DNA from: an uncultured Akkermansia sp. | Lineage (GTDB): Bacteria > Verrucomicrobiota > Verrucomicrobiia > Verrucomicrobiales > Akkermansiaceae | Length of the DNA stretch: 7,329 bases | Direction: 5' to 3' | Assembly (NCBI GenBank): GCA_904501955.1 | Contig: CAJGCY010000129.1 | Span: 1 to 7,329, forward strand | Shown: piece after piece, positions 1 through 6,324 of the stretch | Numbering within the stretch: position 1 is the stretch's first letter | How the letters are laid out: each line of letters opens with the position of its first letter | Program-made: the position numbers and the translations under genes | The notes under the pieces: generated by a model | What the model was told of the DNA's origin: nothing | The model's database searches: none | The model's input: the letters and a program-made list of their open reading frames with translations, nothing else

Positions 1-1
1 C

Positions 2-150
2 GGGCTCCATTTTCTTTTTGTGTTGTACCGGTGGTTGCGCGGCTACGCCGCTCCACCACCGGCTACTGTCTTTCGCCCCTTACGGGGCTCCAATTTAGGC
101 TCCCGTCTTCGCTGCTGCGCAGCTACGCCGAGGCAGGCGCTAACGCTCGC
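2..150 (-). repeat. Left copy of an inverted, hairpin-rich interspersed repeat
   Basis: Read on the minus strand, this stretch shares collinear blocks with the right edge of the window (7087-7321). The blocks are: 131-140 plus 122-130 (19 nt, 17 matching, against 7101-7119), 101-112 (12/12 against 7138-7149), 92-100 (8/9 against 7182-7190), 73-87 (14/15 against 7195-7209), 52-60 (9/9 against 7223-7231), and an A-rich tail at 2-21 (17/20 against 7302-7321). It contains a long hairpin at 28-62, with 8-bp outer arms 28-35/55-62 and an inner 5-bp stem 39-43/47-51, and a second hairpin 75-79/84-88. On the minus strand the loops read GTA and GTAA. It begins just beyond the def terminator. No protein is supported here. 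The family was not recognised by name. Confidence 0.75.
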
Positions 151-152
151 AA

Positions 153-158
153 ATTATA
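153..158 (-). promoter_or_regulatory. Possible -10 box facing into the left repeat
   Basis: A perfect TATAAT on the minus strand lies in an AT-rich tract a few bases before the left repeat, after the def terminator. No good -35 box sits 16-18 nt upstream (the nearest TTGAAG is only 12 nt away), so this may be chance in AT-rich DNA. If real, it would transcribe the repeat as a separate RNA. Confidence 0.2.
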
Positions 159-205
159 CAAAAAATTCCCCTTCAAATTCCGCTTTATCATGCGGAATCA
201 ACGAT

Positions 206-235
206 ACAAAAAAGCGGGTTTGTGAAAACCCGCTT
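206..235 (-). terminator. Intrinsic terminator of def
   Basis: A perfect 10-bp stem (212-221 with 226-235) closes a 4-nt loop. On the minus strand it is followed by an unbroken run of six T (213 down to 208, partly within the stem). It starts 15 bases beyond the def stop codon. No T-run lies on the other side, so it acts for minus-strand transcription only. Confidence 0.9.
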
Positions 236-250
236 GAGAAGAGATGCTGA

Positions 251-808
251 TTAGTAGCCCTCCGCGAGGCGTTTGAGCTTTTTGGTAAGCGTGAGCTTGG
301 CAGCTGAGGAGACTCGGTCCACAAAGAGGAAGCCGTCCAAGTGGTCGCACTCATGCTGGAGGCAGCGGGCGAGCAGCCCGGAGCAATCAACCTCAAGCAC
401 GGAGCCATCCAACTGGGGCAGGGTGGCACGCACGGAATCGGGGCGGGACACGTTGGCGCGGATGTTGTGCACGCTCAGGCAGCCTTCTTTGAAGAGGTAT
501 TGCTTGCCGTAGGGCTCAATGGTGGGGTTGATGAATACGAGGGGCATGATGTCACGGATGGGACGCACCACACCGTTGATGGTAGCCATCTCGGGCTCTT
601 CACCGTCTTCTTCATCCTCGGGGATGTCAATGACAACAAGACGGATATTCTCACCGACCTGCGGGGCTGCAAGACCGATGCCGTTGGCCTCGTACATGGT
701 TTCGAGCATGTTCTGCACGAGGGTTTTGATAGAATCGTCTACTTGTTCTACGGGGGCGCATTTTACCCTCAGAACCGGATTGCCGTATTGTGTGATGGGA
801 AGCAACAT
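251..808 (-). CDS. def: Peptide deformylase
   Basis: This metalloenzyme removes the formyl group from the N-terminal methionine of new proteins in the cytoplasm. All three family motifs are present in order (numbering from the ATG at 808, 185 aa): GIGLAAPQ at 43-50, EGCLS at 108-112 with the metal-binding Cys110, and QHECDHLDG at 151-159, whose HECDH gives the two metal-binding His and the catalytic Glu. An acidic stretch rich in E and D (about 64-75) lengthens the loop between the first two motifs compared with E. coli Def. The start at 808 gives the usual N-terminus, a few residues before QYGNPVLR. An in-frame ATG at 823 has an AAGGG 4 nt upstream, but it overlaps the -10 box of a near-consensus promoter. 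The longer protein (190 aa) therefore cannot be excluded, though I think it less likely. The gene has its own promoter and terminator, so it is probably transcribed alone. Confidence 0.96.
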   Translation of the reverse strand: MLLPITQYGNPVLRVKCAPVEQVDDSIKTLVQNMLETMYEANGIGLAAPQVGENIRLVVIDIPEDEEDGEEPEMATINGVVRPIRDIMPLVFINPTIEPYGKQYLFKEGCLSVHNIRANVSRPDSVRATLPQLDGSVLEVDCSGLLARCLQHECDHLDGFLFVDRVSSAAKLTLTKKLKRLAEGY

Positions 809-821
809 GATGTCTGGATTC

Positions 822-850
822 ATTCTACCCTTATGTAGCAGGCTTGTCAA
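822..850 (-). promoter_or_regulatory. def promoter
   Basis: On the minus strand a perfect -35 TTGACA (845-850) is separated by exactly 17 nt from TAGAAT (822-827), one base off the TATAAT consensus. The expected start is the A at 815, giving only 7 nt before the ATG at 808. This supports the 808 start of def over the ATG at 823, whose first two bases fall inside the -10 box. Confidence 0.75.
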
Positions 851-885
851 TCCCGAATTCCGTATGCCCGCTCTACGCTGTGGCG

Positions 886-1383
886 TTATTTGACACCTTT
901 GTGTCGGGTGGAAGGGTTTGATTTGCGGCGTTTTCTCGGCGAGATGGGGGTATCGGATTGCCAGAGCCCGTTTTTATGAGCGCGCGCGTATTCTTGCGCT
1001 TGGCGCAGCTCATCGTCAGCGCCTGCGTGGTAAGAGTAGAACCATGCCAGACCTCGTTTCGATAACTCGAGGTTGATGTACAGGCCGTTTCTGAACACTT
1101 TGGCCACCGTTCGCCCATATCGGTCCGTATCCATGACCTCTACGCGAATGGATTTGTTGCGAATGAGTTTAATAAGCTCCTCACGTGATTGTTTGGCGTA
1201 CTCTTGGCCACGCTCCGGGGCGTCTATGCCGTACAGTCTGATTTCAAAGGGCTCAGTATCTCCATCCTTGAGAGCGGAGAATGAATCACCGTCAAAAACA
1301 TGTTTGCACTTGGCCGTGTAGCTTGTGGAATTTCTTTTATTTTTGCGGAAGAGGCCGATTATCAGCGAGAGCAGGCGTTTCAT
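886..1383 (-). CDS. Thermonuclease-like (SNase-domain) nuclease
   Basis: This is a calcium-dependent phosphodiesterase of the staphylococcal nuclease family, 165 aa, expected to cut DNA and RNA. The SNase core covers about residues 22-143. It shows the expected residues: the DGD pair (Asp31, Asp33), IRLYGIDAPERGQ with Arg49, Asp54 and Glu57, and DRYGR with Arg91. These line up with Asp21, Arg35, Asp40, Glu43 and Arg87 of the Staphylococcus enzyme, so it should be active. The N-terminus (MKRLLSLIIGLFRKNKR) has a short hydrophobic stretch between basic residues, too short for a clear cleavable signal, so it may be a weak membrane anchor. The C-terminal 20 residues are basic. The start lies 17 nt after the stop of the upstream small ORF, suggesting co-transcription. 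No Shine-Dalgarno sequence is visible. GC is about 52%, below glnN. Confidence 0.92.
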   Translation of the reverse strand: MKRLLSLIIGLFRKNKRNSTSYTAKCKHVFDGDSFSALKDGDTEPFEIRLYGIDAPERGQEYAKQSREELIKLIRNKSIRVEVMDTDRYGRTVAKVFRNGLYINLELSKRGLAWFYSYHAGADDELRQAQEYARAHKNGLWQSDTPISPRKRRKSNPSTRHKGVK

Positions 1384-1400
1384 AGAAGTGTAGGTGGGGA

Positions 1401-1703
1401 TTATTGTTTATCGAACATATCATCGTAGTCCTCATAAGGGTAAGGTTGAGGTATGTTCTCTTCTGTCAGTTTGGGAAAATTGCGTTTTACCGCCGCGTGT
1501 GAGGCTTTGCGGGCAGAGTGCGGTGTTTTGTGGCTGTTTTTGAAAAAGTCTCCACAGCCTCTGCTATACATGTTGTACCAAGGGTTTTTCTTTCTTTTTT
1601 TAGAGCCCGCGGGGTACAGAAACTTCCAGTTGCGCCGAATTTGTTCTTCTTCGGGTATACTGCGCCGGTACGCATCTAATTGTTCTGCTGTCAGTTTGTC
1701 CAT
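1401..1703 (-). CDS. Small hypothetical protein, basic centre with acidic ends
   Basis: This 100-aa protein is not recognised. The first 20 residues are acidic and helical-looking (MDKLTAEQLDAYRRSIPEEE). The middle (about 24-77) is strongly basic and rich in aromatic residues, with GSKKRKKNPWYNMY at 33-46. The last 12 residues are acidic and tyrosine-rich (PYEDYDDMFDKQ). There is no signal peptide or membrane segment and only one cysteine (Cys50). The basic centre could bind nucleic acid and the acidic tail could partner the nuclease encoded just downstream, but this is inference from charge and position. GC is about 45%, clearly lower than glnN. The ATG lies only 15 nt past the T-run of the glnN terminator, with no recognisable promoter or Shine-Dalgarno site. 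That it is a gene rests on its fit into the gap and its tight spacing to the nuclease gene. Confidence 0.6.
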   Translation of the reverse strand: MDKLTAEQLDAYRRSIPEEEQIRRNWKFLYPAGSKKRKKNPWYNMYSRGCGDFFKNSHKTPHSARKASHAAVKRNFPKLTEENIPQPYPYEDYDDMFDKQ

Positions 1704-1718
1704 GGGTCATAGAGTAGT

Positions 1719-1759
1719 AAAAATGCTCGAGTGGGGGAAGTCCGCCCCCGCCCGAGCAT
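1719..1759 (-). terminator. Intrinsic terminator of glnN
   Basis: A long GC-rich stem starts 15 bases beyond the glnN stop: 1723-1729 pairs with 1753-1759, and after one A/C mismatch 1731-1737 pairs with 1745-1751 (one G-T pair). The loop is 7 nt. On the minus strand it is followed by five T (1723 down to 1719). It ends just before the start of the small ORF at 1703, so transcription of that ORF must come from read-through or an unseen promoter. Confidence 0.88.
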
Positions 1760-1774
1760 GAAGGAAAAATGAGA

Positions 1775-3880
1775 TCAGCGGCTGTGGATATTGAGCATCT
1801 GCGCGTAGGTCGGCACCGGCCACAAGGCGGCATCTACCACGGCCTCCAGCTTATCCACCGTTTCGCGTGCGGCTTCCATCGCGTTGCGCATGGCGAAGGG
1901 CTCGCCGTTTTCGATGGCTTGTGCAAGGGCTGTTACGCGCGGCTCAAGCTCATCGTACATGGCGCCGATTTCGTTGGCCTTGGCAGTGGCTGCGCTGAGG
2001 CCTGCGGTAATGCCTGCTGCGCTGATGGCGCTGACGGTGCCACAGATTTCCGTCATCTGCGTGGCAACGGCGGGCAGGTAAATGGTGCGCAGCATGTTCA
2101 GGCAGGTCTTTGCCTCGATGTCGATGAGTTTCTCGAAGCTCTCCTGCTGAATCTCCTTGCGAGCCAACAACTCCGCACGGGAAAGCACGCCGTACTTCTC
2201 CATCAGCTCGATGGTGTCGGGGCGGGAGAGTACCTCCAGCGCTTCCGGGGTGGTCTTGATGTGCGGCAGACCGCGGCGCTCAGCCTCTTCCACCCATTCG
2301 GCGGAGTAGCCGTTGCCGTTGAAGATGATGCGGTCGTGCTTGGTTACCAGCTCGCGGATGAGGTCACGCACCACGTTCTTGAACTCCGGGGTGCCTGCGT
2401 GCGGCTCCAAGCGGGTGGCTACCTCGTCCAGCGCCTCGGTCATGATGGTGTTGAGCACCGCCATGGGCCAGGCACAGGTCTGAGAGGAACCGACGGCGCG
2501 GAACTCGAACTTGTTGCCCGTGAAGGCGAAGGGTGAGGTGCGGTTGCGGTCCGTGGTGTCCTTCGGCAGCTCCGGCAGCACATCCACGCCGAGCTCCATG
2601 GTGGTTTTGGAGGCGGAGGACTTGGCACCGCCTGCCTTAATCTGCTCGATAATGTCGGTGAGCTGGTCGCCCAAGAAGATGGAAATGATGGCGGGCGGGG
2701 CTTCCGCAGCACCAAGGCGGTGGTCGTTACCGGCCTTGGAGGTGGAGGCGCGCAGCAGGTCCGCATGCTTGTCCACACAGGCGAGCACGGCGCTCAGGAA
2801 GGTAAGGAAGAGCAGGTTGCTGTGCGGGGTCTTGCCCGGGGAGAACAGGGAGCCCATCTCCGGGGTGGAGAGTGACCAGTTGTTGTGCTTACCGCTGCCG
2901 TTCACATGGGCATAGGGCTTCTCGTGCAGCAGGCATACCAAGTTGTACTTGAGTGCCTGGCGCTGCAAGATGTCCATAATCATCACATTGTGGTCTACCG
3001 CCACATTGCAGGGCTCGAACAGGGGGCAAATCTCGAACTGCCCGGGGGCTGCCTCGTTGTGGCGGGTCTTGGCCGGCACGCCCAGCGTCCACAGGGCGCG
3101 GTCCACGCTCATCATGAACTCCAGCACGCGCTCCTTGATGGAACCGAAGTAGTGGTCCTCCATCTGCTGGTGCTTGGGCGGCAGGCAGCCGAAGAGGGTT
3201 CTGCCGGTCTCGATGAGGTCCGGGCGCTGCAGGTACAGGTCGCGGTCGATGAGGAAGTACTCTTGCTCAGCACCCAAGTTGCTCACCACGTAAGAGGGCT
3301 CAATGCCGAAGCAGCGCAGCACGCGCGTGGTCTGCTGAGCCACGGCTGCCATGGAGCGCAGCAGCGGGGTCTTTTTGTCCAGCGCCTCGCCCGTGTAAGA
3401 GCAGAATGCCGTGGGAATACAAAGTGTTACCGTGTGCTCCGTGCGTTTGATGAAGGCGGGACTGGTCGGATCCCAAGCGGTGTAGCCGCGTGCCTCGAAG
3501 GTGGCGCGGATACCGCCGGAGGGGAAGGAGGAGGCATCCGGCTCTGCCTGAATGAGGTTCTTGCCGGTGAACTCGCAAATCATGCCGCCCTTGCCATCGG
3601 GCTCCACGAAGGAATCATGCTTTTCTGCCGTGGCGTCGGAGAGCGGTTGGAACCAGTGGGTGTAGTGCGTTGCGCCCTTGGAGAGTGCCCACACTTTCAT
3701 GGCCTGCGCTACCTCGTCCGCAATGCCGGTGTCCAGCTTGCCGCCTTTTTGGACGGTGAGCATCATCTTCTTGAATGCGCTCTTGGAGAGGTACTTCTCC
3801 ATGGTCTTGATGCCGAAGGTATCACTACCATAGAGGGCGTTAAGTGCAGTCTCAGCGTCCGTCATTGTCTCTGTTGCCAT
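1775..3880 (-). CDS. glnN: Glutamine synthetase type III
   Basis: This is the cytoplasmic ATP-dependent enzyme that makes glutamine from glutamate and ammonia, the entry step of nitrogen assimilation. At 701 aa it matches type III enzymes (about 700-730 aa) rather than type I (about 470). Type III hallmarks are visible: FPSGGIRATFEARGYTAWD at 119-137 and a long helical C-terminal part (about 480-701). The catalytic core has GAEQEYFLID (203-212), HNEAAPGQFE (274-283), NGSGKHNNWS (327-336) and DRNRTSPFAFTGNKFEFR (444-461), which supply the metal, ammonia, glutamate and nucleotide sites known from the family. No adenylylation-type tail is apparent. The ATG at 3880 is the first in-frame start after a near-consensus promoter. 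There is no Shine-Dalgarno site, only an AT-rich leader. GC is high (60-70% in the parts counted). A terminator follows at once, so the gene appears monocistronic. No glnK or amtB lies beside it. Confidence 0.97.
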   Translation of the reverse strand: MATETMTDAETALNALYGSDTFGIKTMEKYLSKSAFKKMMLTVQKGGKLDTGIADEVAQAMKVWALSKGATHYTHWFQPLSDATAEKHDSFVEPDGKGGMICEFTGKNLIQAEPDASSFPSGGIRATFEARGYTAWDPTSPAFIKRTEHTVTLCIPTAFCSYTGEALDKKTPLLRSMAAVAQQTTRVLRCFGIEPSYVVSNLGAEQEYFLIDRDLYLQRPDLIETGRTLFGCLPPKHQQMEDHYFGSIKERVLEFMMSVDRALWTLGVPAKTRHNEAAPGQFEICPLFEPCNVAVDHNVMIMDILQRQALKYNLVCLLHEKPYAHVNGSGKHNNWSLSTPEMGSLFSPGKTPHSNLLFLTFLSAVLACVDKHADLLRASTSKAGNDHRLGAAEAPPAIISIFLGDQLTDIIEQIKAGGAKSSASKTTMELGVDVLPELPKDTTDRNRTSPFAFTGNKFEFRAVGSSQTCAWPMAVLNTIMTEALDEVATRLEPHAGTPEFKNVVRDLIRELVTKHDRIIFNGNGYSAEWVEEAERRGLPHIKTTPEALEVLSRPDTIELMEKYGVLSRAELLARKEIQQESFEKLIDIEAKTCLNMLRTIYLPAVATQMTEICGTVSAISAAGITAGLSAATAKANEIGAMYDELEPRVTALAQAIENGEPFAMRNAMEAARETVDKLEAVVDAALWPVPTYAQMLNIHSR

Positions 3881-3909
3881 AAAAATATGTGGTTAAGCGG
3901 TGTGGGGAT

Positions 3910-3938
3910 ATTGTAATATCTTCTGCCTGTCTTGTCAA
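3910..3938 (-). promoter_or_regulatory. glnN promoter
   Basis: On the minus strand a perfect -35 TTGACA (3933-3938), exactly 17 nt, then TACAAT (3910-3915). The predicted start is the A at 3903, giving a 23-nt leader without a Shine-Dalgarno sequence. This looks like an ordinary housekeeping-sigma promoter. No sigma-54 GG-N10-GC element or clear operator is visible, so nitrogen control is not evident from the DNA. Confidence 0.8.
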
Positions 3939-3983
3939 CTCCCTTTTATGGTTGCAAGTGACGCAGATTTATGATTTTTGTGG

Positions 3984-4012
3984 TGGACACACCGCCTGCG
4001 GGTGCGTATAAT
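3984..4012 (+). promoter_or_regulatory. Promoter of the dynamin-like GTPase gene
   Basis: TGGACA (3984-3989), 17 nt, then a perfect TATAAT (4007-4012). The predicted start is the A at 4019, only 4 nt before the ATG at 4023. The -10 box is the centre of a perfect dyad, GCGTAT-A-ATACGC (4004-4016). The promoter diverges from that of glnN, with the two -35 boxes 45 nt apart and no clear shared operator between them. Confidence 0.75.
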
Positions 4013-4022
4013 ACGCGCAGAC

Positions 4023-5663
4023 ATGTTGCGCAGAGGATTCAGGACGGAAGAGAGCTTGGCACGCTATTGGGCGAGTCAAGCGGTTGAGCTCTGCCAAGAT
4101 ATTGATGACGAAACACAAACGGAGTTTATTGCTCCCATTCATGAGGCGGAGGCTGCTTTGGAGCATGACCGCCGTGTCATCTTTATAGGTGCTGCGAAAA
4201 GTGGCAAGTCCTCACTCTTGGCGGGTGTTGCTCAGTATTCTCTCCCGGCTCGTGCTCCCATGCAAAATGACTATGTTTGCTGGCGTTATCGCAGCAAAGA
4301 TGGTGATGCTACATGCTCTGCGTTCATTCCTTTGGAGAATTTGGAAGGCCTGGAGTTGGTGGATACCGCAGATTGCGCGGATGCCAAGGTGGCGGATACC
4401 GTGCGCGTGCTGATGAAGGGGGCGGATGCCATTATCGCCGTGCTTGATGCCCGTGAGGCGGAGTCCTCCCCGGTATGGGCGCTTTTGGCGGAGTTGCCGG
4501 AGCAGCGCCGCAATACCTGCTTGGTCGCTGTTACTCATACGGATATGCTGGCAGCGGAATCCGCCTTGCAGCTCAAGGAAACGCTGCGCGCTTTCTGCCG
4601 TAAGCGTCTGGCTGCCACCCCGGCCTTATATTTCATCAGCCCCACCACCATGAAGGGGATGGAGGGCTTTACCCACCGCGTGCAGGAGGCTCTTGCGGAG
4701 CCCCACGGCGTGCGCTCCGCCATACGCCGCCTCTTAGAGCGTACCACGGAGCTGGTGCGCAAGCAAAGCCGCATTCTGAACGCCCGCTCCGCGGTTTCTC
4801 GTACGGATAATGGTTTCCTCGCCGGTATCGAGCAGGAGATAGATCACTTCCTTTCCCACCAGTTGGCCGGCATTAAGAGCTATACGGATGCTTATTCTGA
4901 GGCTGCCCTGCAGGCCTTGCCTACTACGCTCAGCAAGCTTTCACGCGTGTTCGGGTGGTGGCTTTCTCCGGTTACTCTGGTGCGCATGGAGCTCTTCGGC
5001 CCCGGGGCGGAGAAGTTCTACTACCGTACGCTGCGCACGGAGATTTTGAAATTGCAGGAGATGAGCGACGGCAATTTCGTACTTTCCTGTGCCGGGCACT
5101 GGCGCCACGTGCGCCCGCGTATGAAAAAAACGCTCGAATGCGAGATTGGTGATTTCCCGGAAACCGCTCTGCAGTCAGAGTTGGCTGAGCTGCGTATGCG
5201 TTTGGGGCGTGATTTGTATAAGCCTTTTACTCAGTGTCAGTTGCGCCGTAACTTTGCGCAAGTGTTCAACAGCCGTATTCCGTGGATGTGCGTGTGTATA
5301 GCCTTGCTGTGCTTCTTGCTGGTGCTTGCCGGTGTTCTGGGCTTCATCGGGCAGGATGCGCCTGCCATCTGGCTGCTTTTTGCTGCTGCTATCACCTGGC
5401 TCTGTGGTTCTGTGGCTCATTTCATCGCCTCGCGTCGCATTCGTCGTGAGGTGGTGCAGCGCGCGCAGTGCTTGCAGGAGGAGATGTTGGCCACCCTCAG
5501 TGGCTATGTAGAGCAGTTGCTCATTTCCCGCGTGGCTGCCTACCGCCGCCTTTACATTGAGCCTCGCAAGAAGGTGGCTCAGCATGATGCCATGCTCAAG
5601 CCCCTGCAGGAACGCCATCAGAATATCACCCGCCAGATCAGCGCCATTGCTCCCCGCCTGTAA
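4023..5663 (+). CDS. Dynamin-like membrane GTPase
   Basis: This 546-aa protein resembles bacterial dynamin-like GTPases, which bind and reshape membranes. The P-loop is GAAKSGKS (56-63), within RVIFIGAAKSGKSSLL. The third motif reads LVDTADCAD (112-120), where most family members have DTPG. It is followed by the typical helix and strand ending in GADAIIAVLDA (133-143). The fourth motif is VTHTD (170-174) in place of NKxD. After a helical middle come two hydrophobic segments (about 419-441 and 446-469) forming a hairpin in the inner membrane. The tail (470-546) is basic and helical, likely coiled coil. The changes in motifs three and four suggest altered GTP hydrolysis or guanine recognition. 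I chose the ATG at 4023 over an upstream TTG because the promoter lies between them. The gene is transcribed alone or with weak read-through downstream. A specific role (division, envelope stress, vesicles) cannot be assigned. Confidence 0.85.
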   Translation: MLRRGFRTEESLARYWASQAVELCQDIDDETQTEFIAPIHEAEAALEHDRRVIFIGAAKSGKSSLLAGVAQYSLPARAPMQNDYVCWRYRSKDGDATCSAFIPLENLEGLELVDTADCADAKVADTVRVLMKGADAIIAVLDAREAESSPVWALLAELPEQRRNTCLVAVTHTDMLAAESALQLKETLRAFCRKRLAATPALYFISPTTMKGMEGFTHRVQEALAEPHGVRSAIRRLLERTTELVRKQSRILNARSAVSRTDNGFLAGIEQEIDHFLSHQLAGIKSYTDAYSEAALQALPTTLSKLSRVFGWWLSPVTLVRMELFGPGAEKFYYRTLRTEILKLQEMSDGNFVLSCAGHWRHVRPRMKKTLECEIGDFPETALQSELAELRMRLGRDLYKPFTQCQLRRNFAQVFNSRIPWMCVCIALLCFLLVLAGVLGFIGQDAPAIWLLFAAAITWLCGSVAHFIASRRIRREVVQRAQCLQEEMLATLSGYVEQLLISRVAAYRRLYIEPRKKVAQHDAMLKPLQERHQNITRQISAIAPRL

Positions 5664-5700
5664 GCTTTTTTTGTGTCTTATTGTGGCGCTTTTCTTTTTG
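5640..5700 (+). terminator. Weak candidate terminator after the GTPase gene
   Basis: A 7-bp stem, 5640-5646 pairing with 5684-5690, is followed directly by a T-rich tract (5691-5699). The loop is long (about 37 nt) and includes the stop codon and another T-run (5666-5672), so this is a poor intrinsic terminator. No better hairpin is seen in the 124-nt gap before the next gene. Confidence 0.3.
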
Positions 5701-5750
5701 TGTATCAAAAAATAATAGCATAACAGATAACAAGTTGCGGTAATTTTTGA

Positions 5751-5779
5751 TTGACTCCGTGAAGCCTCGGTGGTAGTAT
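5751..5779 (+). promoter_or_regulatory. Promoter of the thioredoxin-like / nitroreductase pair
   Basis: TTGACT (5751-5756), exactly 17 nt, then TAGTAT (5774-5779). The predicted start is near the A at 5786, only 2 nt before the ATG at 5788, so the message would be practically leaderless. An alternative -10 (TATATA at 5777-5782) has a less good 20-nt spacer and would start even closer to or within the gene. Confidence 0.65.
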
Positions 5780-5787
5780 ATAGGTAT

Positions 5788-6315
5788 ATGAAACACATTT
5801 CATCCATGCTGGCAGCCGCGGGGCTTGCCATGCTGACTGCTACGGCGCAAGCCGCCGCTCCTGCTGCTGAGGCTGCTCCCTCTGTTACTCAGGCTGCTGC
5901 TCCGCATGCTATCGGTAAAGCCATTTCTGAGATTTCCTTTGTGACGGAGCACAAGCCTAACGCTCAGGCTAAGTATTATCTTTACCTTTGCACCGCTTAT
6001 TGGTGCGCCCCCTGTCGCCGAGAGATGCCTCACATCATCGAGGAATATAAAGAGATGATCAAGGATAATCACTTGGAGATTATCGTGTTGAGCTGCGATC
6101 ACCACGTGAGTGGCGCTTTGCGCTATATGGAACTCTTCTCCGCCCCTTTTGCCGTGGTAATGTATGAAAGTGATGCTCGCAAAAAGCTGCCCGGTGCTCC
6201 GGATAATGTGAAGGGTATCCCCCATATCGCCATCACGGATGCTGAGGGTAAGGTGCTCTTCTCCGGTCATGCCTCTAACTACAAGGATTGGCGCAAAATC
6301 ACCAACAAACAGTAA
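5788..6315 (+). CDS. Exported thioredoxin-fold thiol-disulfide protein
   Basis: This 175-aa protein begins with a signal peptide: MKHISSM, then a hydrophobic core to about residue 18, with a likely cleavage after AQA at 20-22. A low-complexity Ala/Pro linker (23-40) follows. The mature domain has YLYLCTAYWCAPCRREM (64-80) with the redox pair Cys73 and Cys76 in a WCAPC motif, as in TlpA/thioredoxin-like proteins, and the cis-proline strand GIPH (143-146). Two further cysteines, Cys68 and Cys103, are unusual and could form a second disulfide or take part in exchange. It should act outside the cytoplasmic membrane, reducing or forming disulfides. The partner is unknown and no DsbD or CcdA gene lies nearby. 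I chose the ATG at 5788 because it starts the signal peptide and the promoter ends just before it. An upstream GTG (5770) would lie inside the promoter. The next gene follows after 9 nt. Confidence 0.88.
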   Translation: MKHISSMLAAAGLAMLTATAQAAAPAAEAAPSVTQAAAPHAIGKAISEISFVTEHKPNAQAKYYLYLCTAYWCAPCRREMPHIIEEYKEMIKDNHLEIIVLSCDHHVSGALRYMELFSAPFAVVMYESDARKKLPGAPDNVKGIPHIAITDAEGKVLFSGHASNYKDWRKITNKQ

Positions 6316-6324
6316 TACATCGCT

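Noticed and set aside
177..198. Second hairpin (7-bp stem, 8-nt loop) between the def terminator and the left repeat
   Set aside because: It is not followed directly by a T-run on either strand, so it is not called a terminator. It may be a back-up structure or part of the repeat leader.
20..250. Small open frames within the left repeat (for example a 76-codon frame)
   Set aside because: They run through hairpins and the def terminator, have biased repeat-derived composition, and have no start signal.
1769..2536. Long plus-strand open frame opposite glnN
   Set aside because: It is antisense to a clearly coding glnN, has no recognisable domain, and arises from the high GC and codon pattern of the real gene.
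2885..3916. Plus-strand frame of 343 codons opposite glnN
   Set aside because: Its composition is the mirror of the glnN codons (rich in L, H, G and R), with no family motif. It runs through the glnN promoter.
3939..3983. Shared operator or sigma-54/NtrC-type control between glnN and the GTPase gene
   Set aside because: No palindrome or GG-N10-GC element was found in the 45 bases between the two -35 boxes.
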